In this document: piece by piece, positions 23,995 to 34,214 of the stretch
Position numbering within the stretch: the first letter of the stretch is position 1
Layout of the letters: every line of letters starts with the position of its first letter
NCBI GenBank assembly: GCA_017518735.1
Contig: JAFWTY010000016.1
Coordinates: 28,200-92,199 of the forward strand
Direction: 5' to 3'
Length of the DNA: 64,000 nt
Source: Lachnospiraceae bacterium
GTDB lineage: Bacteria; Bacillota; Clostridia; Lachnospirales; Lachnospiraceae
The notes under the pieces: model-generated
What the model saw: the letters and a program-made list of their open reading frames with translations, nothing else
Databases searched by the model: none
What the model was told of the DNA's origin: nothing
Translations under genes and position numbers: made by a program

Positions 23995-24786
23995 ATGACT
24001 AAGAAGCAACAGGCAGTGTTTACCAAACTCAAACTAATCTTTCTAATCCTATATTTCCTCATCCTCTTCGCGGAGCGCCTTATGGCAGTTATTCTCAGCA
24101 TCCATACCGGTGAGGAATATGCGCTTGTTTCGGGCAATATGTTTAACTACCTTGCCTATGGTGTTACAGCCATCAGCTTGGTAGCAGGACTGATTATGAT
24201 GATCATCGTTCTTCCGAAGATGTTTGTTTCGGTATTTACTTCGAAAGAATACGATTTTACCGCCAACAACAAAACTGTGGTTATGGCTGTTATGGCTATC
24301 CTCTTTGGCGGCATGATGCATACCGGCTTTACTCTTGCACCGTTGCAGTTTGTAGCCTATGGCTTCCTGATTCTGTCGATGGTTATTCGCACAATCGAAT
24401 GCTGTAAGGAAGAGAAGAATAAATCCTTCGCCTCCATCGTCTCCGTAATCTACTTAACCCTCCTCGCGATGGCGGTTCCGGTATGTTACATTTCCTTCCA
24501 ATCCATGCCTATGCGCTTATTTTTCTTTATCGCGGAATTCGCGGCCGTTTTTGTGCTGGTTCCGGCTTTTGCATGTATGCTGATGATATTCTACAAAAGA
24601 GGAGTAACGTCGTTTTCCTTCGTCTTCCCGGCATTGGTATTACTCCTTTCAGGTCTCACGGTAGCTCTGAAGTGGACCGAAGAAATCAACTGGTTTGTTC
24701 TGATTTTTCTGGTGCTGACAGTGGTGTTCTACTTAAGTTTCGGGTTGGTGGCCAAAGTGAAACTTGCGAAGGCGCAAGCAGATTGA
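23995..24786 (+). CDS. Hypothetical multi-pass membrane protein
   Basis: 263 residues with about seven hydrophobic segments (starting near residues 9, 49, 83, 107, 138, 172 and 220) joined by short loops. The N-terminus is basic, KKQQAVFTKLK, and the first helix carries an RLMAV element. No catalytic or transport motif could be identified. AGGAG lies 6 bp before ATG 23995. It is preceded by the 52-residue membrane protein and followed by the clostripain lipoprotein. The codon usage becomes richer in C toward its end, like the following genes, so it is probably native core sequence rather than part of the toxin-antitoxin island. Confidence 0.75.
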   Translation: MTKKQQAVFTKLKLIFLILYFLILFAERLMAVILSIHTGEEYALVSGNMFNYLAYGVTAISLVAGLIMMIIVLPKMFVSVFTSKEYDFTANNKTVVMAVMAILFGGMMHTGFTLAPLQFVAYGFLILSMVIRTIECCKEEKNKSFASIVSVIYLTLLAMAVPVCYISFQSMPMRLFFFIAEFAAVFVLVPAFACMLMIFYKRGVTSFSFVFPALVLLLSGLTVALKWTEEINWFVLIFLVLTVVFYLSFGLVAKVKLAKAQAD

Positions 24787-24851
24787 CGAAAAACGCATAT
24801 ACCATTATATTTATCTTGTCCTTTTGACTTAAGTAAGGAGATAAAATTAAG

Positions 24852-26849
24852 ATGAAAAAAACACTGAAAACAATAGTAACCATATCCCTGCTTTTGCTGG
24901 CAACGGTGGGATTGTGGGCCTGCAACTTTTTGGAAGAAACCGAAGAATCTTCCGAAATTGTCATGGTATATGACTCGGATGAACCGGATACAAGCGGCCC
25001 GCGTATTATTGACAGTTCTTCGAAAACAATGTATAAGGGCAGCCTGGACGGCTGGACAATTTTCGTTTATCTGTGCGGTACGGACCTTGAGTCCGAGAGC
25101 GAAGTCGGCACCGGCGACCTTGCGGAGATGCTCGACGCTACTCCGAGCGACAGCGTAAGATTTGCCGTACAGACCGGAGGAACCGAGTATTGGGCCAACG
25201 ATTTAGTGGATCCGTCAAAAACACAGCGCTTCCTCGTGCAAAACAGTGAGATTACCCTTGTGGACGAAACACAGGATCTTCAGAATATGGGCGATCCGGA
25301 TACCCTTGAGGAGTTCGTCTCCTGGGGAATCGATAACTATGGCGCAGAGCATAACGGTCTGGTTTTCTGGGATCACGGCGGCGGTAGCATTACCGGTGTG
25401 TGCATGGACGAAGAGTTTGACTATGACTCCCTGAGCCTTCGTGATATCGATACGGCGCTTTCGGCTCCGCTGGGAGAGTATAAGATCGACTTTATCGGTT
25501 TTGATGCCTGCCTCATGGGCACGCTCGAAACGGCAAACTTAATGTCTGCTTATGCGACATATATGTATGGCTCCGAAGAAACCGAGCCCGGTTCCGGCTG
25601 GGATTATACTTCAATCGGCTCTTTCCTTGCAAAGAACCCGAACGCGGATGCATTGGAACTCGGCAAGGCAGTCTGCGACAGCTACTATGCAGCATGTAAG
25701 AAAGATGGAGAGGAATATGAAGTTACTCTTTCGGTTATGGATTTAAGCAAGGTGGCTGACCTGGTGATTGCATTTGACAAATATTGCGAGAACCTCTGCG
25801 GCGTATCACAAGACGATGCAGCACGCGCATCCATCATTCGAAACATCTGCTCGGCGAAGAACTTCGGCGGAAACAATAAGGCGGAAGGCTACACCAACAT
25901 GGTCGATGTCGGCGGTTTTATACAGTCCGGTGCGGATTATGCAACCGGTGCCGATGAGGTGCTTAAGGCCATTGAAAGTCTTGTGGTTTACAGCGTTCGC
26001 GGAGAAATGCACGCGACAGCCTGTGGCGTTTCCATGTATTATCCTTTGTCCATTCAGGGTTCCGAAGAAATCAAGATCTTCAAGGATATCTCTCCGAGCG
26101 GAAGCTATAATAACTTCATCACCAATAAAACGGACGGTCATGACGGAAACGGCGCGGTAATTTCCGGTGAAGAAACCGGTAAAAGTGAAGCCATTACGTT
26201 CTCCTCTGAGCCGGCGCTTAATGAAGACGGAATCTATGGTTTCACTCTGGATGAAAACGGCCTCAACAATACGGCAGGCGTTTGCGCATTTGTATATCAG
26301 ATGACCGAAGACGGAGAGACTCTGATTGAACTTGGAGAAACGAGTGACGTCTATGCAAACTGGGAAACAGGAGAATTCGAGGATTATTTCGACGGCTACT
26401 GGCTGTCTCTTCCGGACGGACAGAATCTCGCTCTCTACCTTGTTGAAGAGGGAGAAGATTACGTGGTTTATGCTTCCCCGATTCTCTTAAACGGAGACCT
26501 GACATATCTTCGTATCCGTCAAAGCATGGAAACCGGAGAAACGACCGTTGAGGGCGCATGGGACGGTATCGATGAGAACGGTATTGCTTCCAGAGATATC
26601 TACAAGCTGAAAAACGGAGACGTGATTGTTCCCTATTACTACGCTTACAACCTGAATACCGATGAAGAACTGGAGTACACCGGTTACGAATACACGGTTT
26701 CCGGAACCCTGCAAATCGACTACGACGTCATGGATGACGGTGACTATATGTATTCATTCTGCATCGATGATATCTACGGCGATTATTACGAAACGGACCC
26801 CGTAATGTTCAATATCGAAAACGGAGAGGTCGGATTCTACGAGGATTAA
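24852..26849 (+). CDS. Clostripain-family (C11) cysteine peptidase lipoprotein
   Basis: 665 residues. Residues 1-24 are a lipoprotein signal (KKTLKTIVTISLLLLATVGL then lipobox LWAC), so Cys24 should be lipidated and the enzyme displayed on the outer membrane leaflet face. Residues about 70-410 are a C11 domain: WTIFVYLCGTDLESE (start), FWDHGGGSITG with the catalytic His, and FIGFDACLMGTLETA with the catalytic Cys. Clostripains cleave after Arg and mature by self-cleavage. The remaining C-terminal 250 residues are an acidic beta-rich region of unknown role (GFTLDENGLNNTAG...). A weak RBS (AAGGAG) is 11 bp before ATG 24852. An inverted repeat typical of a terminator follows the gene. Confidence 0.92.
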   Translation: MKKTLKTIVTISLLLLATVGLWACNFLEETEESSEIVMVYDSDEPDTSGPRIIDSSSKTMYKGSLDGWTIFVYLCGTDLESESEVGTGDLAEMLDATPSDSVRFAVQTGGTEYWANDLVDPSKTQRFLVQNSEITLVDETQDLQNMGDPDTLEEFVSWGIDNYGAEHNGLVFWDHGGGSITGVCMDEEFDYDSLSLRDIDTALSAPLGEYKIDFIGFDACLMGTLETANLMSAYATYMYGSEETEPGSGWDYTSIGSFLAKNPNADALELGKAVCDSYYAACKKDGEEYEVTLSVMDLSKVADLVIAFDKYCENLCGVSQDDAARASIIRNICSAKNFGGNNKAEGYTNMVDVGGFIQSGADYATGADEVLKAIESLVVYSVRGEMHATACGVSMYYPLSIQGSEEIKIFKDISPSGSYNNFITNKTDGHDGNGAVISGEETGKSEAITFSSEPALNEDGIYGFTLDENGLNNTAGVCAFVYQMTEDGETLIELGETSDVYANWETGEFEDYFDGYWLSLPDGQNLALYLVEEGEDYVVYASPILLNGDLTYLRIRQSMETGETTVEGAWDGIDENGIASRDIYKLKNGDVIVPYYYAYNLNTDEELEYTGYEYTVSGTLQIDYDVMDDGDYMYSFCIDDIYGDYYETDPVMFNIENGEVGFYED

Positions 26850-26900
26850 TAGAGGAATCTTTTCGGTTATATTTAGGAACTGACAGATATAGGATGTCAA

Positions 26901-26940
26901 AACACAAGGATATGTGGTATACTGTCCTTGTGTTTTTATT
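26901..26940 (+). terminator. Inverted repeat with U tract after the clostripain gene, overlapping a possible extended -10
   Basis: AACACAAGGA (26901-26910) pairs with TCCTTGTGTT (26925-26934) and is followed by TTTATTTTA, so it fits a terminator 50 bp after the stop codon. The 14-nt loop contains TGGTATACT, an extended -10 that could start transcription of the next gene. The two readings are not exclusive. Confidence 0.6.
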
Positions 26941-26961
26941 TTACCCAGGAGGAAAACTCAA

Positions 26962-27957
26962 ATGCTGACAAATAAGACTATTCTCATCACCGGTGGAACG
27001 GGCTCTTTCGGCAATACCTTCGTTCCCATGACTCTGGCAAAATATAATCCCAAGAAGATTATCATTTACAGTCGTGATGAGATGAAGCAGTGGAATATGG
27101 CGAAGAAATTCCCGAATGATCCGAGAGTTCGCTTCTTTATCGGAGACGTAAGGGATAAAGACAGACTTTATCGTGCGCTGAACGGTGTGGATTACGTGGT
27201 TCACGCTGCCGCAACCAAGATTGTGCCGACTGCGGAATATAACCCGTTCGAATGCATCAAAACGAATGTCAACGGTGCTATGAACTTGATTGATGCCTGC
27301 ATCGATACCGGTGTAAAGCGTCTCGTTGCACTCTCCACGGATAAGGCCAGCCAGCCTGTCAATCTTTACGGAGCGACCAAACTTTGCTCTGACAAAGTCT
27401 TTATCGCCGGCAACTCTTACACCGGCGGAACAACGAAGTTTGCAGTCGTTCGTTATGGAAACGTTATGGGCTCCAGAGGCTCCGTAATCCCGTTCTTTAT
27501 GGAAACGGCAAAAACGGGAAAGCTTACCATTACGGATAAGCGTATGACTCGTTTCATGATTTCCCTTGAGCAGGGCGTGGAACTTGTATGGCATGCTTTT
27601 GACGATATGGAAGGCGGCGAAATCTATGTTAAGAAGATTCCGTCCATGAACATTTGTGACATCGCAACCGCTGTTGACGAAAATGCCGAGCAGGTTGAAA
27701 TTGGTATCCGTCCCGGCGAAAAACTTCACGAGCAGATGATCGGTGTGGAAGATGCACCGTTTACCTATGAATATCCGGAACACTACAAGATTCTTCCGCA
27801 GATTTGCAACTGGGGTCCTTTCGATGCCATGATCAAAGGCGGAAAACTTGTGCCGGAAGGATTCTCCTACACATCCGACAACAATACGGAGTGGATGACC
27901 ATTCCCCAGCTTCGCGAATGGATTGAGAACAACAAAGTCAAAATCGGTAATATCTAA
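26962..27957 (+). CDS. UDP-HexNAc 4,6-dehydratase (PseB/CapE-like, Polysacc_synt_2)
   Basis: 331-residue extended SDR. It removes water from UDP-GlcNAc to give a UDP-4-keto-6-deoxy sugar. Visible are TGGTGSFG (NAD(P) loop, residues 11-18), SRDEMKQWNM (the family's cofactor and structural loop), VVHAAATK, the catalytic ALSTDKA and NLYGATKLCSDK (Thr/Asp/Lys form of the TxD, YxxxK site), and the C-terminal GEKLHEQMI motif. ATG at 26962 follows AGGAGG and starts right before the Rossmann strand. An upstream in-frame start would add 16 unlikely residues. No aminotransferase of the PseC/PglE type follows, so the product must be used by a gene elsewhere. Confidence 0.9.
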   Translation: MLTNKTILITGGTGSFGNTFVPMTLAKYNPKKIIIYSRDEMKQWNMAKKFPNDPRVRFFIGDVRDKDRLYRALNGVDYVVHAAATKIVPTAEYNPFECIKTNVNGAMNLIDACIDTGVKRLVALSTDKASQPVNLYGATKLCSDKVFIAGNSYTGGTTKFAVVRYGNVMGSRGSVIPFFMETAKTGKLTITDKRMTRFMISLEQGVELVWHAFDDMEGGEIYVKKIPSMNICDIATAVDENAEQVEIGIRPGEKLHEQMIGVEDAPFTYEYPEHYKILPQICNWGPFDAMIKGGKLVPEGFSYTSDNNTEWMTIPQLREWIENNKVKIGNI

Positions 27958-27998
27958 AAGGAGAATCGGTTTCGTTTCGAAAAAGTTTGAATTGATCA

Positions 27999-28532
27999 AT
28001 GAAGAATAAGACGAAGAAAACAGTATATCTGCTGATCACACTTGCGATTATGGTGTTTATCTTCGTGCAGTCCGCATTGCCGGATTATATGTCCACGGAG
28101 GAGAGCAATCCCTTCGTGGTTTTTATTGCAAGCGTTTTGGAGAAGACCACGACGGCGACGGTAAACCGGGAACTGATTTCTTTTCTGGTTCGAAAGACGG
28201 CGCATTTCCTGGAATATACGGTACTGGGAGTATCGCTTTACCTGACGTTTGGAGAATTCCTGAAGTCAAAGAGAGAAGCAGGACAGAGACCGGAACCGCA
28301 GAAGGTCAGGAACTTCCAAATCCTCTCTATCGTAATTCCCTTCCTCATCGGTATTCTCTATGCCGCTACGGATGAGTTCCACCAGCTCTTTGTTCCCGGC
28401 CGCTTCGGAAGCGTGAAGGATGTGCTGATCGACGGCGCCGGAGTTCTTGCCGGAATCCTGATCATCCGGGGGATTCTTAGGAAACGTAACCTTTCTTTGA
28501 ATAATCGAAGGGAAAATGGTATAATAATATAG
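27999..28532 (+). CDS. VanZ-family membrane protein
   Basis: 177 residues with four hydrophobic helices. VanZ-like signatures are RKTAHFLEYTVLGVSL (conserved Lys/His at the start of helix 2) and AATDEFHQLFVPGRFGSVKDVLIDGAGVL split over helices 3-4, especially TDEFHQ...GR...D...D. VanZ members affect teicoplanin sensitivity and are thought to act near lipid-linked precursors, but their biochemical role is not settled. It sits between two nucleotide-sugar enzymes. No clear ribosome site is visible just before ATG 27999. The next gene starts 57 bp on. Confidence 0.9.
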   Translation: MKNKTKKTVYLLITLAIMVFIFVQSALPDYMSTEESNPFVVFIASVLEKTTTATVNRELISFLVRKTAHFLEYTVLGVSLYLTFGEFLKSKREAGQRPEPQKVRNFQILSIVIPFLIGILYAATDEFHQLFVPGRFGSVKDVLIDGAGVLAGILIIRGILRKRNLSLNNRRENGIII

Positions 28533-28589
28533 TTATTGCTTGTATTTGCAGTTGGAAAACAGATTGCATTATCAGAAAAGGAAAAACAT

Positions 28590-29606
28590 ATGAAAAAAGC
28601 ATTAATCACCGGTGTGACCGGACAGGATGGTTCTTATTTATCGGAGTTTTTGATGGAAAAAGGATATGAAGTACACGGACTTATCAGAAGAAGTTCCGTG
28701 GATTTTCGTGAGCGTATTGCACATTTGGAGGGCAAGCCGAACTTCCATCTTCATTATGCAGACATGTCCGACTCAATTAGTCTTGTAAAAGTCATCAGTC
28801 TGGTAAAACCGGATGAAATCTATAATCTCGCCGCACAGAGCCACGTGCAGGTTTCTTTTGATGTGCCGGAATATACGGCGGATGTCGATGCGGTCGGCGT
28901 CCTTCGTGTTCTTGAGGCAGTCAGAGTCTGCGGTCTGGAAAAAACCTGCCGCATCTATCAGGCATCTACCTCGGAATTATACGGAAAAGTGGAAGAGGTT
29001 CCGCAGTCGGAAACTACACCGTTCCATCCCTATTCTCCTTACGCGGTTGCAAAGCAGTATGGCTTCTGGATCACCAAGGAATACAGAGAAGCATATGGCA
29101 TGTTCTGCTGTTCCGGTATTCTGTTCAACCACGAATCTGAGCGCAGAGGCGAGACTTTCGTAACCAGAAAAATCACCCTTGCCGCTGCTCGTATCGTACA
29201 GGGAAAACAGGACAAGTTATACCTCGGTAACTTGAGCAGCCTTCGTGACTGGGGCTATGCGAAAGACTACGTAGAGTGTATGTGGCTGATCTTACAGAAT
29301 GACAAACCGGACGATTATGTCATTGCAACCGGTGTGCAGCATTCGGTTCGCGAGTTTGCAACCCTCGCCTTCCACTATGCGGGAATCGAACTTGAGTGGC
29401 AGGGCGAAGGCCTTGAGGAAAAAGGAGTCGATAAGGCGACCGGAAGAGTACTTGTGGAAGTATCACCGGATTTCTATCGTCCTACAGATGTAGTTAATCT
29501 TTGGGGAGATCCCTCCAAGGCGAAGAGAGAGCTTGGCTGGAATCCTACCAAGACAAGTTTTGAAGAACTTGTAAAACTCATGGTGGAGCATGATATGCAG
29601 TCATGA
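28590..29606 (+). CDS. gmd: GDP-mannose 4,6-dehydratase
   Basis: 338 residues. Converts GDP-mannose to GDP-4-keto-6-deoxymannose, the precursor of GDP-fucose, GDP-rhamnose or GDP-perosamine. Diagnostic strings are [14 protein letters not shown] (NADP loop), [49 protein letters not shown] (catalytic Tyr/Lys) and [17 protein letters not shown], which together are specific to GMD. ATG at 28590 is preceded by AAAAGGAAAAAC. An earlier TTG would add 18 residues unlike the family. It overlaps the next gene by 4 nt (ATGA). No fucose synthase or rhamnose reductase lies in the window. Confidence 0.95.
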   Translation: MKKALITGVTGQDGSYLSEFLMEKGYEVHGLIRRSSVDFRERIAHLEGKPNFHLHYADMSDSISLVKVISLVKPDEIYNLAAQSHVQVSFDVPEYTADVDAVGVLRVLEAVRVCGLEKTCRIYQASTSELYGKVEEVPQSETTPFHPYSPYAVAKQYGFWITKEYREAYGMFCCSGILFNHESERRGETFVTRKITLAAARIVQGKQDKLYLGNLSSLRDWGYAKDYVECMWLILQNDKPDDYVIATGVQHSVREFATLAFHYAGIELEWQGEGLEEKGVDKATGRVLVEVSPDFYRPTDVVNLWGDPSKAKRELGWNPTKTSFEELVKLMVEHDMQS

Positions 29607-32600
29607 ATGTTACGTTATTTCCGAAACTGACATTTGAAAAAATAAGCAAAGAGCGCATCTTCGAACTGCTGCGCGTGGTAGTTTATACCGTTTGTTTTAC
29701 CGGAATCATCATACATCTCAATGAGCACAACAATATTTTCTTTCAGACAAGAAAAGATTGTCAGATGCTCATTGTGATGATTTTTTTTATGGTTATGCTC
29801 TTTACGCTCCAGAAGGTAAAACTCTGGAACATTCAATCGTTAATCGTAACCCTTCTTTTTCTGCCGTTCGCAATTCTTAAAATCAAATCACAAGCGGCTA
29901 TGCCCGATATATTCCGGAATGGTATTCTGGAGCATATTATAAAGTGGTTTGCTGCCATGATCGTCGTAGATATGGTTGCAACCGGCCGTGTTCGCAAATT
30001 CAAGGACATGAATCTTTGGATTGTGGGATTGTACTGCATTATGACGCTCTTGATGGCAGGACTTAATCCGACAGGAATAGCGTTTCGTCTGTACCTGTAT
30101 GTACTTCTGTTATTCTTTATTCCGGTCGACGGAAAAGAGTGGGGTCTCTTAACCGGTGGCTTGATGAATGCCGGAGTTTTAAGCTTCGGACTTGTTGTGA
30201 TTGCCTCATTTAAACTGAACCCGCAAATCATCGTGGAGGCGGTGGAAGACACAGAAGAAATCATCGATCCGTCTGCCGGCGGAAGATGGTTTGGATATTT
30301 CTTAAACATCGGTACCTTCGGACAGTTCCTCGGTATGCAGACCGGAATTGCCCTTCTTTCGATTATTCGCGCAAAAGAGCGCTACGGACGCTTCGGGCTG
30401 GTATACTGCCTGTCTGTCATGTACTTGGCAGCAGTCTTCTTTATTGCAATCTTAAACGGCACATCCAACTACATGGTTGGTTTGATTTTCCTGCTTGTAA
30501 TCCTCATTGTGTTCGGCTTCCGAAAGACGGAACATCCTAAACTTTTAATCCGTGGCGGAATTATGCTCTGTGTCCTGCTGCTTGCCGGATTCATTTTCTT
30601 AAATATCATGAGGGCTTTAGCAAGTTCCGGATTTGATAAGAAGAGCCTTGAGGCTGTTCTTCAGAAAACGCCGCTTCGTCTTTTCCCTTCGGGAATGAAT
30701 ACACTCATTAACAAAATGAATCGTTTCCATAACAACCCCTGGGCTGGAGATGCATTCTTTGGAAATCCCGTGCTTGCTTTTCTCAATTCATTGGGAAGTT
30801 CCAGACCGGGTATCTGGAAGGCATTTGGAGAGTATTTCTCGTTCGGAGCCAACACCGGAACCGTTTTATACGGAACCTTCGATCCGCAAAATGCTCATAG
30901 CGGTTATGTCCAGGCAATCTACAACTTCGGTTATCTTGCCGGCGGTTTGAATATCCTCTTCTTTGTCAGTGCATGGATTGCATCGATTGTCGGATATGTG
31001 AGAAAGAAAAGCGAAGCGTTTTTTGCTCCCATGGTGCTGCTTACCGTGATGCTCGGTATGTGGGTCGGCGAAATGTCCAACGTCACATTTGCACTGACGG
31101 TAATTCCGCTGATCATCTGTATTCCGGCGATTTCCGTAAAACAGTCCAGAACCTTGAAGCTTGCGGAGAATACATCCGGGAAGAAGCTTTTCACATTTGG
31201 TCGCTCAAAGAGAAAAGCCGGAAAAGAACGCTATCACGCGGCCAATCCCTGGCTTACCATCATTCCCATATTTATGATTGCGGTTGTTATTCTGATGTTA
31301 ACCATCGGACTCGTAAAGAGAATCCGCAAAGACTATGCTTACAACTATTCCCGTGGAGAGGAATTGTTCACGATAAACGATGAGTTGGTTACCGTAACCG
31401 CCGATAACGGTTTGATTTCTTCTGCAGAAGTTAAGGCGGGAAACGAATCCGGTATCATTCTGGCGGATGCTTCGCAGATTGAAAAAACACTGGAGAGAAC
31501 CTACTGGGGCGATAAGGAATATGCAAGATTTTCCTTCGATGGAGCGCAGAAAGGTCATCTGATGATTCTGGAGTTTTCCGCATTCTGCAACCAGCCCGAC
31601 CCGGTGAAACTGGAAGTAAAATATAACAGCAAAACCACAGAGGTGGAAGTGAACGCCAGCCGTTCCATGTATTATCTCCCGCTTGTCGGAGTGGAAGGTA
31701 AGGGCAGTGTTATGTTGCAGTATGAGACGGTGGAAGATCAAAAGCCCGTGGAACTCGGCGATTTGTGCCTTGTAGACTATGGCGAGTGGACGATGATATC
31801 GTCGCTTAAGACCGGACAGTACAGTACTGTCGCTTATGAAACGGCGAAAAAATCCATTGACGACGTCTTCGCAAAAGCCCGCACAACTCTGGTTGTAGGA
31901 GATTATCTCTATGCTTTCTTAAACGGTGAGATTGTGGTTTATCCCGTGAATTCCGCAAAGAAGGATGAGGACGGAGAGTTCTTCCGCCTGAAGGGAATCG
32001 GTGATGCTCAGGATGCGACATTATCCGATGATGGAAAAACACTTGCGGTCTTCTCTGCCGGCAGTGGTGTCTATTTTGTGGATGTAACGAATCCTGCGGA
32101 ACCTGAACTGCTTTCACGTTTTGATACGACAGAGTGGTGCTACGGCGGAGATTTGTACGGAAATCATGCCTTCCTTTGCAACCGGTATTTCGGCATCGAT
32201 GTCGTGGATATTTCCGATAAGACCAATCCGAAATATGTGACAAGAGTGCAATTCCCGATTGACAGCGAATACAGAAACTGTCGTGTTTACGATGGTTACC
32301 TTTATGCAATCGCGGTTTCGAATAAGAGAATTGATGTGTATGATGTGAGGGATTTAAGCGAGGTCAAAGGTGTGACAACGCTGGAGACGGACGGAAATCC
32401 GATGGGTGTTTTTGCACAGAATGAAACCCTCTATGTTGCAACAGCCAGAAGCGGAGCCTTAAAGTCAGCCTATGGCGGAATAAACTCCTTCCATAACGGG
32501 GCGGCGAACGGTATGGAGATTTATGATATTTCCGCTGCCGAAGAGCCGAAACTCCTATCCAGAACGCGGATTGACGGCCGCTATAATTACTATCCTCAGG

Positions 32601-33898
32601 GTGTTTACGATATTACCGTAAAAGGTCGTTATGCCTATGTGTCGCTCATGACCGGCGGACTCTGGATCTACGATGTTTCCGATCCGGCTGTTCCGGTTCC
32701 GATGGAAAATATCAATATTTCGGTCGGCGTGGAAGATGAAAACTTCAAGGGCCTCGAGACAGACAAGTACTTCCTGCCTTATCGTTACTGGGAAAAAACG
32801 CATGGAAGCATAACGCATACGGCGGTTGCGGACGGAAAAGTATTCTGCCTTGCCGGAGATTTCGGTCTTTTTGAAGCGGAGACAAAATATACGGATAAAG
32901 CTGCTACGGAAGCCGTTAAGCAGACGGCACTCCATGGTTCGCCTGCTGCGGTTACCGAAGTCGGTACACCGGACAATGTGGAGGTTTCCGTGATGAATCC
33001 GGGCGGATGCATCTATTCGCTCGCGGAACTCCCGAACGGACAGATGGTTGCAGCCTGCGGTGAAGAAGGAATCAAGGTTCTATCTTCGAATATGAGCCTG
33101 GTTTGCTCGGTATCCACGATGGGTGCCGTAAAAGATGTCAAAGCGCGCGGCAACATGGTATATGCGGTTGAAAGCCCTGGAACACTGCGCGTTTACCGGT
33201 ATGAGGGCAGTATTCTGTCGGAAGTCGGAGAGATCTCCGATACTTCGGCATCACCCTGGTACTCCTCGCTCGAGGTATCCGAGGACGGAAAACTTGCGGT
33301 CGTTCAGGCATGGAACGGTTCCTGTCGAATTGTGGATCTGAGAAATCCTTCAGCTCCGGTATTCATCAAAAACCCTGCAGACAAGGGTACCGGTGCCACC
33401 TATTATCGCAATATTTGCATCGGTCTGGTAAAAGGGAAATACATTGGAATTGTCGGCTCCGGTCGCATCAACTGGTTTTATGAGGAGGAATCCAAGCTGG
33501 CAGCAGGCACCGGAGATGAGATTGTAAAATACATGGAAGACAAGTCGGAGTCGAAGGTCAATGAGTGGAACGGACTCGCGGCTTTTGGCGACAACTGTAT
33601 TGTGATCACGGACAACGGATATAAGATTTTTGATCCCGAGAGCGGAAAGGTTGTGGCGAAGTACGAGGGCGATACCAAAGACGGCTTCAAAGGAAAGTGC
33701 GCGGTCTATGGAAATTACCTGATTCTTTCAAGGTCCTGGGAGGGCCGTATTCGCATCTTTGATCTGTCCGACGCAAAACACCCGGTGGAAGTTGCAACCT
33801 TCGATACGGACTTCGTCACAGACGTGCCCTGCATCGTGAATGACACGATTTACATCCCCTGCCGCCACGACGGGGTAATGAAGGTGGAATTGAAGTAA
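29603..33898 (+). CDS. Fusion of ligase/polymerase-like membrane domain with extracytoplasmic LVIVD beta-propeller
   Basis: 1431 residues. Residues 1-535 are a polytopic O-antigen ligase-like region (about 12 helices) with the Wzy_C-like loop [20 protein letters not shown]. Residues about 550-573 are one more helix leading outside. Residues 590-720 are a beta-sandwich that could be carbohydrate-binding, and about 730-1431 a propeller of LVIVD-type repeats ([46 protein letters not shown]). Translation is coupled to gmd by ATGA. The same two halves occur as separate adjacent genes at 39257 and 40591, including the same C-terminal sequence RHDGVMK. Hypothesis: the propeller guides or senses the glycan handled by the membrane domain. 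Function is unproven. Confidence 0.8.
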   Translation: MNVTLFPKLTFEKISKERIFELLRVVVYTVCFTGIIIHLNEHNNIFFQTRKDCQMLIVMIFFMVMLFTLQKVKLWNIQSLIVTLLFLPFAILKIKSQAAMPDIFRNGILEHIIKWFAAMIVVDMVATGRVRKFKDMNLWIVGLYCIMTLLMAGLNPTGIAFRLYLYVLLLFFIPVDGKEWGLLTGGLMNAGVLSFGLVVIASFKLNPQIIVEAVEDTEEIIDPSAGGRWFGYFLNIGTFGQFLGMQTGIALLSIIRAKERYGRFGLVYCLSVMYLAAVFFIAILNGTSNYMVGLIFLLVILIVFGFRKTEHPKLLIRGGIMLCVLLLAGFIFLNIMRALASSGFDKKSLEAVLQKTPLRLFPSGMNTLINKMNRFHNNPWAGDAFFGNPVLAFLNSLGSSRPGIWKAFGEYFSFGANTGTVLYGTFDPQNAHSGYVQAIYNFGYLAGGLNILFFVSAWIASIVGYVRKKSEAFFAPMVLLTVMLGMWVGEMSNVTFALTVIPLIICIPAISVKQSRTLKLAENTSGKKLFTFGRSKRKAGKERYHAANPWLTIIPIFMIAVVILMLTIGLVKRIRKDYAYNYSRGEELFTINDELVTVTADNGLISSAEVKAGNESGIILADASQIEKTLERTYWGDKEYARFSFDGAQKGHLMILEFSAFCNQPDPVKLEVKYNSKTTEVEVNASRSMYYLPLVGVEGKGSVMLQYETVEDQKPVELGDLCLVDYGEWTMISSLKTGQYSTVAYETAKKSIDDVFAKARTTLVVGDYLYAFLNGEIVVYPVNSAKKDEDGEFFRLKGIGDAQDATLSDDGKTLAVFSAGSGVYFVDVTNPAEPELLSRFDTTEWCYGGDLYGNHAFLCNRYFGIDVVDISDKTNPKYVTRVQFPIDSEYRNCRVYDGYLYAIAVSNKRIDVYDVRDLSEVKGVTTLETDGNPMGVFAQNETLYVATARSGALKSAYGGINSFHNGAANGMEIYDISAAEEPKLLSRTRIDGRYNYYPQGVYDITVKGRYAYVSLMTGGLWIYDVSDPAVPVPMENINISVGVEDENFKGLETDKYFLPYRYWEKTHGSITHTAVADGKVFCLAGDFGLFEAETKYTDKAATEAVKQTALHGSPAAVTEVGTPDNVEVSVMNPGGCIYSLAELPNGQMVAACGEEGIKVLSSNMSLVCSVSTMGAVKDVKARGNMVYAVESPGTLRVYRYEGSILSEVGEISDTSASPWYSSLEVSEDGKLAVVQAWNGSCRIVDLRNPSAPVFIKNPADKGTGATYYRNICIGLVKGKYIGIVGSGRINWFYEEESKLAAGTGDEIVKYMEDKSESKVNEWNGLAAFGDNCIVITDNGYKIFDPESGKVVAKYEGDTKDGFKGKCAVYGNYLILSRSWEGRIRIFDLSDAKHPVEVATFDTDFVTDVPCIVNDTIYIPCRHDGVMKVELK

Positions 33899-33950
33899 AA
33901 AGAAGCTTTAAAGGCTGTGATCAGCGATGCAAATAACGTCAAAAACCAGG

Positions 33951-33980
33951 TTGACGTAACTTGAATTTGCTTGGTATAAT
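33951..33980 (+). promoter_or_regulatory. Extended -10 promoter of the peptide/transglutaminase operon
   Basis: TTGACG (33951-33956), 18 bp spacer, TGG-TATAAT (-10 at 33975-33980). The -35 box is one arm of an inverted repeat, ACGTCAA (33936-33942) / TTGACGT (33951-33957), which could be an operator. A leader of roughly 85 nt with GC-rich stems precedes the first small gene. Confidence 0.75.
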
Positions 33981-34070
33981 ACTATTTAGTGAAAAAGTGG
34001 GTTTTTCTACCCGGTTATTTGCATTTACGGCCGCTTGCCCGGCCCACAAAAATGATTTAGGAGAGGAATC

Positions 34071-34166
34071 ATGAATCAAAAAGAACAGTATGAAGAACTG
34101 GAAATTGAAGTGATTGAGTTCGAGGCGGAAGACATTATTACAGACAGCACAACTCTTGTTCCGTAA
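34071..34166 (+). CDS. 31-residue acidic peptide, candidate RiPP precursor
   Basis: First gene after a strong promoter, with AGGAGAGGAATC directly before ATG 34071. The peptide begins MNQKEQYEELEIEVIEFE, continues AEDIITDS and ends TTLVP. It is strongly acidic, amphipathic in its first 20 residues, and ends with a short hydroxyl-rich, uncharged segment. This layout (leader-like helix then a small Thr/Ser-rich core) and the Y-x2-L-x-I...F-x3-D-I-I-T pattern resemble short leader-core peptides recognised by PqqD-like domains. A PqqD-like gene, a peptidase and an exporter lie downstream in the same direction. No homologue can be checked here. It could instead be a regulatory leader peptide. No modification enzyme of a known RiPP class is fused to it. 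Confidence 0.6.
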   Translation: MNQKEQYEELEIEVIEFEAEDIITDSTTLVP

Positions 34167-34214
34167 AGGGAAGGAAGGACTAATGAAAGACTACTTTGTG
34201 GGGAGGAAACAGTA

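Noticed and set aside
26941..27999. Long open frame of about 350 codons on the minus strand opposite the UDP-HexNAc dehydratase gene
   Set aside because: It mirrors the plus-strand coding gene, has no recognisable motif and no ribosome site; the plus-strand product has a complete SDR signature.
34071..34166. Peptide considered as a classic lasso precursor
   Set aside because: No lasso macrocyclase (asparagine synthetase-like) is present, the transglutaminase-like protein carries a signal peptide unlike lasso B2, and the core has no clear Gly1/Cys1 with Asp/Glu at ring distance.
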